A stretch of DNA of 9,707 bases from JBEKYH01 sp049511115 (GTDB lineage: Bacteria; Planctomycetota; Phycisphaerae; Tepidisphaerales; Tepidisphaeraceae): contig JBEKYH010000164.1 of the NCBI GenBank assembly GCA_049511115.1, forward strand, positions 1-9,707, in the 5' to 3' direction. The notes below the pieces were generated by a model that saw nothing but the letters and a program-made list of their open reading frames with translations, was not told the DNA's origin and ran no database searches. A program made the position numbers and the translations under genes. The first letter of the stretch is position 1. Each line of letters starts with the position of its first letter. Positions 5,306 through 9,707 of the stretch are shown piece after piece.

Positions 5306-7596
5306 ACGCCAGATGCTTCATCCTCGCGCTATTACTGCTGGCAGCTCCGGCGGGTGCGCAGACCCTGCAAAATCTGGCCGAAAGTCAGCGCGACTGCGCG
5401 GTCTGCCACTTGGAATGGACCACGGATTTCAATCGCCCCGGCGCCGTGCTGCTGATGGACAAACCGACCATCTCCATGGCGTCGCGCGAGACGACGTGCC
5501 TGGGCTGCCACGACGGCTCGGTCCGCGACTCGCGTAAAAAAGTCTGGCAGGAACAGAGCCACAAAACCGGCGTCACGCCGCCGGCCACGATGGTTATTCC
5601 CGCCAACCTGCCCCTTGAGGACGGCAAACTCGCCTGCCGCACCTGTCACACCGCTCACAACGTCCCCGGCGCGCCCAACATGTCCAACACGTTTTTCCTG
5701 CGCGTGCAAAATGATGCCAGCCAGCTTTGCAAAACCTGCCACACCGACAAGGAAGCCACTTCCATGCGTTCCAGCCACCCGCTGGGCAAGGAGACCTTCA
5801 CCGCACCGGCGCTCCTGACGGCCGCCGGCGCCAAGGTCGGCCCCAAAGGCGACGAGCTCATCTGCCAAAGCTGCCACGAAGCCCACGGCTCCAAAGCCGA
5901 TAAACTGCTGGTTTTACCGGCCGGCGACAACACCCTGTGCGTCTCCTGCCATGAGGCGCAGCATCCCGGCCGCTGGACCAGCGAAGCGTCGCATACGCAC
6001 CCCGTCGATGCGCCGCTGACGACCGAAGCTCAGCGCCAGACCATCCGCGATCTCGGCACTCATGCCGGCCCGAACGAAACGCTGGCCTGCCTGTCGTGCC
6101 ATCGGCTGCACAATGGCCAGACCAATCCGAAACTATTGGCCGACACATTGACTGACAGCAAGCTCTGCCTTCGTTGCCACCCCGAGCGAGCCAGCGTTGT
6201 CGGCACGGCGCACGATATGCGCAAGTCCGCGCCGACAACGCGCAATGTTCTCGGCCAGACCCCTGCTGAGTCCGGCCCCTGCGGCGGCTGCCACGTCCCG
6301 CACCAATTCGCCCGCACTCCCGTGCCCGCGCCCGGCGATCCCACCGGCCAATGCACGGCGTGCCACTCCCCCGGCGGCGTCGCCTCCAAGGCGTCGGCCC
6401 ATTTCAATCACCCCACGGATGTTGATCGCACCAAGCTGCCCGCGACCCTGACACTGGCAGTCTCGACGATTGCCGCGAATCCAAATCTCGCGTCGCTCAC
6501 CTGCAAAACCTGCCACGATCCCCACATGGCCGGGGGCGACCGCTTCCTCAAGAAAACTCCCGATCAGCTTTGCGCCTCCTGCCATGACCAGCCGACGACG
6601 CTGGCCGGCGCGCATGATTTCACTAATCGCCCCACCGCGAAGAACGGCCTGGGCCAGACTGTCGCCCAGACCGGGAAATGCGGCTTCTGCCATGACGTTC
6701 ACAAAGGCAACGGCTCCATCCTCTGGGCTGCAACTGCGACACCGCCCGCCAACGCCGCCGAACTATGCACGCAATGTCACCGCGACAAGGGAATGGCCGC
6801 CGATCACCCCATGCCCGGCTACAGCCATCCGACTGATATGGCCGCCGGAAATACGACGATGGCTCTGCCCCTCTTCGACGCCCGCGGCCAGCGCGTCGAT
6901 CACAACGGCACCGTCCAGTGCGCCAGTTGCCACAACCCGCACTCCGACAGCACAAAGTCAAAACAGATGCTCCGCGTGACCGGCAACACGTCAGACCTTT
7001 GCCTCCGCTGCCACACCGATAAAACCTCGCTCTTCGGCAGCGGCCACGACGCGCATGCCAATCCCACGTGGCCCGCGAAACAGGTCGGTGATGACCTGTG
7101 CATGGCCTGCCACCTGGCTCACACCAAGGACGCCAATCGCCGCGAGAAGCTCTGGTCCGGCCCGATCGATGCCACGGCGGCGACTCCCAATGAGCAGCGC
7201 TGCTTCGGGTGCCACGACGACAAGATCGCCCCGCGCCCGCAAATACCCGTGCATCCGACGGTGGTTTTCAATCTGGTCTCGTCGGCCGATCCGACGCCGC
7301 CCGCGGGCACGTATCTTCCCACGCAACAATCGTTCCCGTGCGGGACCTGCCATCTGCCGCACAGTTCAACGTCGGCCGATTTGAAAACCGTCGCCGCGAT
7401 CGCCGCCACACAGCCCGCGGCGCTCGGAATGCAACTCCGCGCCGCGGCACGGCCCATGCTGCGCCCGGATGTCGCCAAAGACATCTGTTCCACCTGCCAC
7501 GGCTCCGATGCCCAGCGCGTATTCCTTTACTACCATCGCGCGCGCCAGCGGCAGGACGTGCAGATGCTCGAGCAGCAGGCAGCGGGCGCGTATTGA
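5302..7596 (+). CDS. Secreted 20-haem cytochrome c of the doubled-CXXCH type (764 aa)
   Basis: Probably a long periplasmic or extracellular electron wire. A Sec signal peptide (1-20, cleavage near AGA-QT, no lipobox) is followed by twenty CXXCH motifs at Cys32, 66, 112, 143, 188, 213, 263, 289, 327, 351, 401, 424, 460, 489, 540, 567, 600, 634, 680 and 729. From Cys112 on they form nine pairs, the first member being CXXCHXXH, as in the Paired_CXXCH (doubled CXXCH) family. Longer repeats are visible: a His-Pro (His159, 233, 370, 509, 651) lies 29-31 residues before a pair, and an HD (His304, 438, 582) lies 18-23 residues before the alternate pair. The unit starts 263, 401, 540 and 680 are spaced 138, 139 and 140 residues. 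The C-terminal tail after the last haem is charged and haem-free. The start ATG overlaps the NHL stop (ATGA). It is the last gene of the operon; I see no hairpin terminator after it. No membrane anchor and no CXXCK site are seen. Confidence 0.92.
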   Translation: MNARCFILALLLLAAPAGAQTLQNLAESQRDCAVCHLEWTTDFNRPGAVLLMDKPTISMASRETTCLGCHDGSVRDSRKKVWQEQSHKTGVTPPATMVIPANLPLEDGKLACRTCHTAHNVPGAPNMSNTFFLRVQNDASQLCKTCHTDKEATSMRSSHPLGKETFTAPALLTAAGAKVGPKGDELICQSCHEAHGSKADKLLVLPAGDNTLCVSCHEAQHPGRWTSEASHTHPVDAPLTTEAQRQTIRDLGTHAGPNETLACLSCHRLHNGQTNPKLLADTLTDSKLCLRCHPERASVVGTAHDMRKSAPTTRNVLGQTPAESGPCGGCHVPHQFARTPVPAPGDPTGQCTACHSPGGVASKASAHFNHPTDVDRTKLPATLTLAVSTIAANPNLASLTCKTCHDPHMAGGDRFLKKTPDQLCASCHDQPTTLAGAHDFTNRPTAKNGLGQTVAQTGKCGFCHDVHKGNGSILWAATATPPANAAELCTQCHRDKGMAADHPMPGYSHPTDMAAGNTTMALPLFDARGQRVDHNGTVQCASCHNPHSDSTKSKQMLRVTGNTSDLCLRCHTDKTSLFGSGHDAHANPTWPAKQVGDDLCMACHLAHTKDANRREKLWSGPIDATAATPNEQRCFGCHDDKIAPRPQIPVHPTVVFNLVSSADPTPPAGTYLPTQQSFPCGTCHLPHSSTSADLKTVAAIAATQPAALGMQLRAAARPMLRPDVAKDICSTCHGSDAQRVFLYYHRARQRQDVQMLEQQAAGAY

Positions 7597-7680
7597 AATG
7601 GATCGGCGCGTCGGCAACGATTTGCGGTTAGGATAGAAGGCGGGACATCGAATCCAAAGGGTACTGAACCGCGAGCCGAA
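7597..7680. other. 84-nt spacer between cytochrome operon and restriction-modification genes
   Basis: No gene and no convincing rho-independent terminator is visible. A TAGGAT hexamer (7629-7634) could be a -10 box for the downstream unit, but no matching -35 is seen, so this is not called as a promoter. Confidence 0.4.
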
Positions 7681-8499
7681 ATGCCTGAATCCAAGCCAAC
7701 GCCCACAAATCCCGATCAATCCTACCTGGACGTGGTCCTTGCCGCTTTGCGCGTCTGCTTGAACTACAAACCATCCTGCGGCCAAGGTCGAACAGGCGGC
7801 GTGACGCTGCAGGAATTCCAGCGAATCTATCGGGAAGACGAGTTCTACGCCTGGTTTGGACTGGATTCACCGCTTGTTTATGCGGCCCACAAGGCGGCAG
7901 GCGGCATGACCTCGATTTACCGGCAGATTGGCATTGGCTGTCAGTCGCTTTTCCATCGCATCTTGCAGGATACATTGGGTCTATCCCCCAAGGATGCCGC
8001 ATGGTCTTACAATGTGCCGACGACGAAATCCAAGTCGCGTACTCTCTCGCTTGATGGCCGCATTCCACTGGAGAGTATCGCTGGCAGTACGCGCCGAACA
8101 GCCATCGAAGCGTGGCTTAAGGAGGCTTCCGCCGGCGTTGGCTTGAAGGGTAAAAATGCGGCGAGCCTGCGCGGGGCAGTGTTCGAAGTACGCCAAGGCT
8201 ACAAAAGTAACGACGCAAAACGCCAGAACGCTGACGTATCCAACGCCTCCAGCGCTTACGCCTATCGCTACCTGCCTGTCATGCTGCTCCTCTCGGTGCA
8301 GATTCCGGCAAACCTCGCTGAACGCTATGCGCGAGCGCGTTGGCTTATTCTGCGCGGCACGGGGCTCGGATCGACGGTCGATTCGACGTACGTCTTTTGC
8401 CGCGATGTACTGGGGTATGACTTGGCGGGATTTTTTCGGCGCAATTCCGCAGCTATAAGGGCTGAGACGCTGGCCGTCTTTGAGGGTCTGCTACAATGA
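7681..8499 (+). CDS. Probable type II restriction endonuclease (272 aa), family not identified
   Basis: No signal peptide, no haem motif and no membrane segment: a cytosolic protein, unlike its upstream neighbours. It is assigned as an endonuclease mainly because its stop overlaps the start of a DNA methyltransferase (ATGA at 8496-8499). Notable segments are AWFGLDSPLVYAAHKAAGG (57-75), IYRQIGIGC (79-87), LDGR (124-127), AVFEVRQGYKSNDAKRQNAD (166-185) and STYVFCRDVLGYDLAGFF (235-252). The charged patch E169-V-R-Q-G-Y-K175 with Asp125 upstream could be a PD-(D/E)XK-like active site, but the spacing is not canonical and this is a guess. I recall similar proteins beside methyltransferases but cannot name a characterised enzyme or cut site. 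The start at 7681 is the first good ATG; no clear Shine-Dalgarno precedes it. An alternative is an accessory or specificity protein of the same system. Confidence 0.6.
   Translation: MPESKPTPTNPDQSYLDVVLAALRVCLNYKPSCGQGRTGGVTLQEFQRIYREDEFYAWFGLDSPLVYAAHKAAGGMTSIYRQIGIGCQSLFHRILQDTLGLSPKDAAWSYNVPTTKSKSRTLSLDGRIPLESIAGSTRRTAIEAWLKEASAGVGLKGKNAASLRGAVFEVRQGYKSNDAKRQNADVSNASSAYAYRYLPVMLLLSVQIPANLAERYARARWLILRGTGLGSTVDSTYVFCRDVLGYDLAGFFRRNSAAIRAETLAVFEGLLQ
8482..8486 (+). promoter_or_regulatory. Ribosome binding site for the methyltransferase
   Basis: GAGGG lies 9 nt before the ATG at 8496, inside the end of the endonuclease gene. With the ATGA overlap it supports that start and translational coupling. 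Confidence 0.4.
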
Positions 8500-9707
8500 T
8501 AGAAGGACTATTCGGACAAATCGAAACAGATGCGCCGCGGCACGGGCGATTGGGCAGGCGCGACCATCTCACGTACAGGGGAAATGTTGCCGTGGGACGA
8601 CACGGATGGTTGCGGCTTACGCCGGCCTATTCTCTCGGCCTTGTCCGCTTGCTGCTGGAAAAGACCGCGCCCGGCGATCTCGTGCTCGATCCTTTTTCCG
8701 GCACCGGAACGACGCCGCTAGCATGCGCAGCAACGGGAATTCCGTGCCACGCGGTCGACATCAATCCGTTCCTTGTCTGGCTCGGCAATCTCAAACTTAC
8801 TCCTTTCGACGAGGCAATCGCCTGCGCGGTGAAGAGCGCTGCAACACAGATCGTCGCAGGCTCATTTGCGACGATTCCCGACCCGTGGCAGCCCAGTCTC
8901 CACCAAATTGAAAAGTGGTGGGATCAGCCGGCTCTCAGCGTTCTCGCTTCGCTGTGTGAGGGAATCCGCCGGACTCGCCAAATGCTCGCTCCTGCCGTCA
9001 CGGACTTGCTCAGTATCGCCTTCTGCCGGGTCATGATCCAAACTGCAAACGTCTCCTTTGGCCACCAGTCAATGTCGTTTAAGAAAAAGTCGGATGAGGA
9101 AAATGGCGACCTGATTCGACACACCCCAGAACACGCGGCGCGCCGCATAGCGCAGGATTTTCTCGCCGCGGCGATTGAGGTGGCCGACGGTCTTTCCGTC
9201 GATCCACCAGAAGCCAACTCCAGAGTTTTTCTCGGCGACTCGCGTGATCTTCCCGCGACGCTCCCCAATCGTGGCTACACGACCGTTATTACTTCTCCAC
9301 CATACCCAAACCGAATGAGCTACATTCGTGAGCTTCGCCCCTATATGTACTGGCTTGGTTTTCTATCCGACGGACGTGCCGCTGGGGAACTTGATTGGAA
9401 AGCCATCGGCGGCACCTGGGGATGCGCAACAAGCTTGCTAAACACATGGGAGCCCAGCGGGGGCGACGACATCCCGTTCCCGCAGTTCGACCGAATCATC
9501 CGGGAGATCAGCGCGCGTCATAAACTCCTCGGCCGTTACGTGCACAAGTATTTCCAGGATATGAAGAATCACATTCTCAGCCTGCGACGAGTGCTCGCGC
9601 CATCCGCCCGGTGTCACTACATTGTGGGAAACAGCAAGTTTTCCGACACTCTGCTGCCCGTTGAGAGCATTTACGCCGCGATGTTCGAGGAAGCCGGTTT
9701 TGTGGAC
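8496..9707 (+). CDS. Amino-DNA methyltransferase of a type II restriction-modification system (first 404 aa, runs off the window)
   Basis: Transfers a methyl group from S-adenosylmethionine to an exocyclic amino group in DNA, protecting the host from the partner nuclease. The frame is open from 8496 to the right edge without a stop. Motif I, the AdoMet-binding DPFSGTGTT, is at residues 65-73, and motif IV, TSPPY, at 266-270, followed by NRMSYIRELRPYMYWLGF (272-289). TSPPY is most often seen in N4-cytosine methyltransferases, whereas N6-adenine enzymes usually have (D/N)PPY, so m4C is the better guess. Motif I lies before motif IV, whereas in the common beta class DPF.G.GTT follows the SPPY motif, so this enzyme has the less usual order. 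About 190 residues separate the motifs and may hold target recognition. HGWLRLTPAYSLGLVRLLLE (36-55) precedes motif I. The gene starts within the stop of the probable endonuclease (ATGA). The 3' end is missing. Confidence 0.88.
   Translation, partial: MIEGLFGQIETDAPRHGRLGRRDHLTYRGNVAVGRHGWLRLTPAYSLGLVRLLLEKTAPGDLVLDPFSGTGTTPLACAATGIPCHAVDINPFLVWLGNLKLTPFDEAIACAVKSAATQIVAGSFATIPDPWQPSLHQIEKWWDQPALSVLASLCEGIRRTRQMLAPAVTDLLSIAFCRVMIQTANVSFGHQSMSFKKKSDEENGDLIRHTPEHAARRIAQDFLAAAIEVADGLSVDPPEANSRVFLGDSRDLPATLPNRGYTTVITSPPYPNRMSYIRELRPYMYWLGFLSDGRAAGELDWKAIGGTWGCATSLLNTWEPSGGDDIPFPQFDRIIREISARHKLLGRYVHKYFQDMKNHILSLRRVLAPSARCHYIVGNSKFSDTLLPVESIYAAMFEEAGFVD

Noticed and set aside
5858..7493. Several minus-strand open frames of 100-190 codons opposite the 20-haem gene
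   Set aside because: They are antisense shadows; the regular CXXCH spacing proves the plus frame.
5302..7596. Repetitive TGCCAC-containing DNA as a possible CRISPR or DNA-level repeat array
   Set aside because: The periodicity comes from the codons of CXXCH motifs; spacing is irregular at DNA level and there are no conserved repeats with unique spacers.
8480..8911. Plus-strand open frame of 143 codons at the start of the methyltransferase region
   Set aside because: Arg-rich shifted frame; the frame starting at 8496 carries the methyltransferase motifs and stays open to the window edge.
8924..9268. Minus-strand open frame of 114 codons opposite the methyltransferase
   Set aside because: No recognisable domain, and the plus frame is a continuous methyltransferase.

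Overview
The window looks like a piece of a high-GC, Gram-negative-type bacterial genome with a strongly respiratory lifestyle. The taxon cannot be fixed from sequence alone. The degenerate 9-bp repeats of the CTTGGCGGT type between genes, the palindromic element and the many large multihaem cytochromes remind me of Planctomycetota and neighbouring environmental phyla, but this is a low-confidence impression.

Layout. At the left edge a gene on the minus strand starts (32 to 1) behind a good ribosome binding site. It is divergent from everything else. Positions 33-333 are a non-coding divergent spacer carrying two short degenerate tandem repeats. From 334 to 7596 there is one tightly packed plus-strand operon of five genes: a secreted octahaem cytochrome c (334-1296); a fusion of a secreted eight-haem-motif domain to a membrane dihaem cytochrome b domain (1307-3109), with the architecture of Geobacter CbcL-type quinol:cytochrome oxidoreductases; a membrane-anchored trihaem cytochrome (3102-4166); a six-bladed NHL beta-propeller protein (4163-5305); and a secreted 20-haem cytochrome built from repeated haem-pair modules (5302-7596). 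The junctions are a 10-nt gap, an 8-nt overlap and two 4-nt ATGA overlaps, so co-transcription and translational coupling are very likely. Together the operon encodes 39 c-type haem-binding motifs, including one CX3CH and two CX4CH variants.

How the genes may work together (inference): the cytochrome b domain would exchange electrons with the membrane quinone pool, its fused c domain and the anchored trihaem protein would carry them into the periplasm, and the octahaem and 20-haem proteins would act as periplasmic or extracellular wires. The NHL propeller would be a scaffold or docking partner. No outer-membrane porin, no terminal reductase and no catalytic haem site (such as CXXCK) is visible, so the direction of electron flow and the final substrate are unknown.

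After an 84-nt spacer the content changes to a second two-gene unit, apparently a type II restriction-modification pair: an unfamiliar probable endonuclease (7681-8499) overlapping by ATGA with an amino-DNA methyltransferase (8496 to beyond the right edge) carrying DPFSGTGTT and TSPPY motifs.

The most unusual points are the long-period tetrahaem super-repeat in the 20-haem protein, the CbcL-like fusion with odd haem motifs, and a 108-nt palindromic element that sits in frame inside the 5' end of the NHL gene, ahead of its signal sequence.
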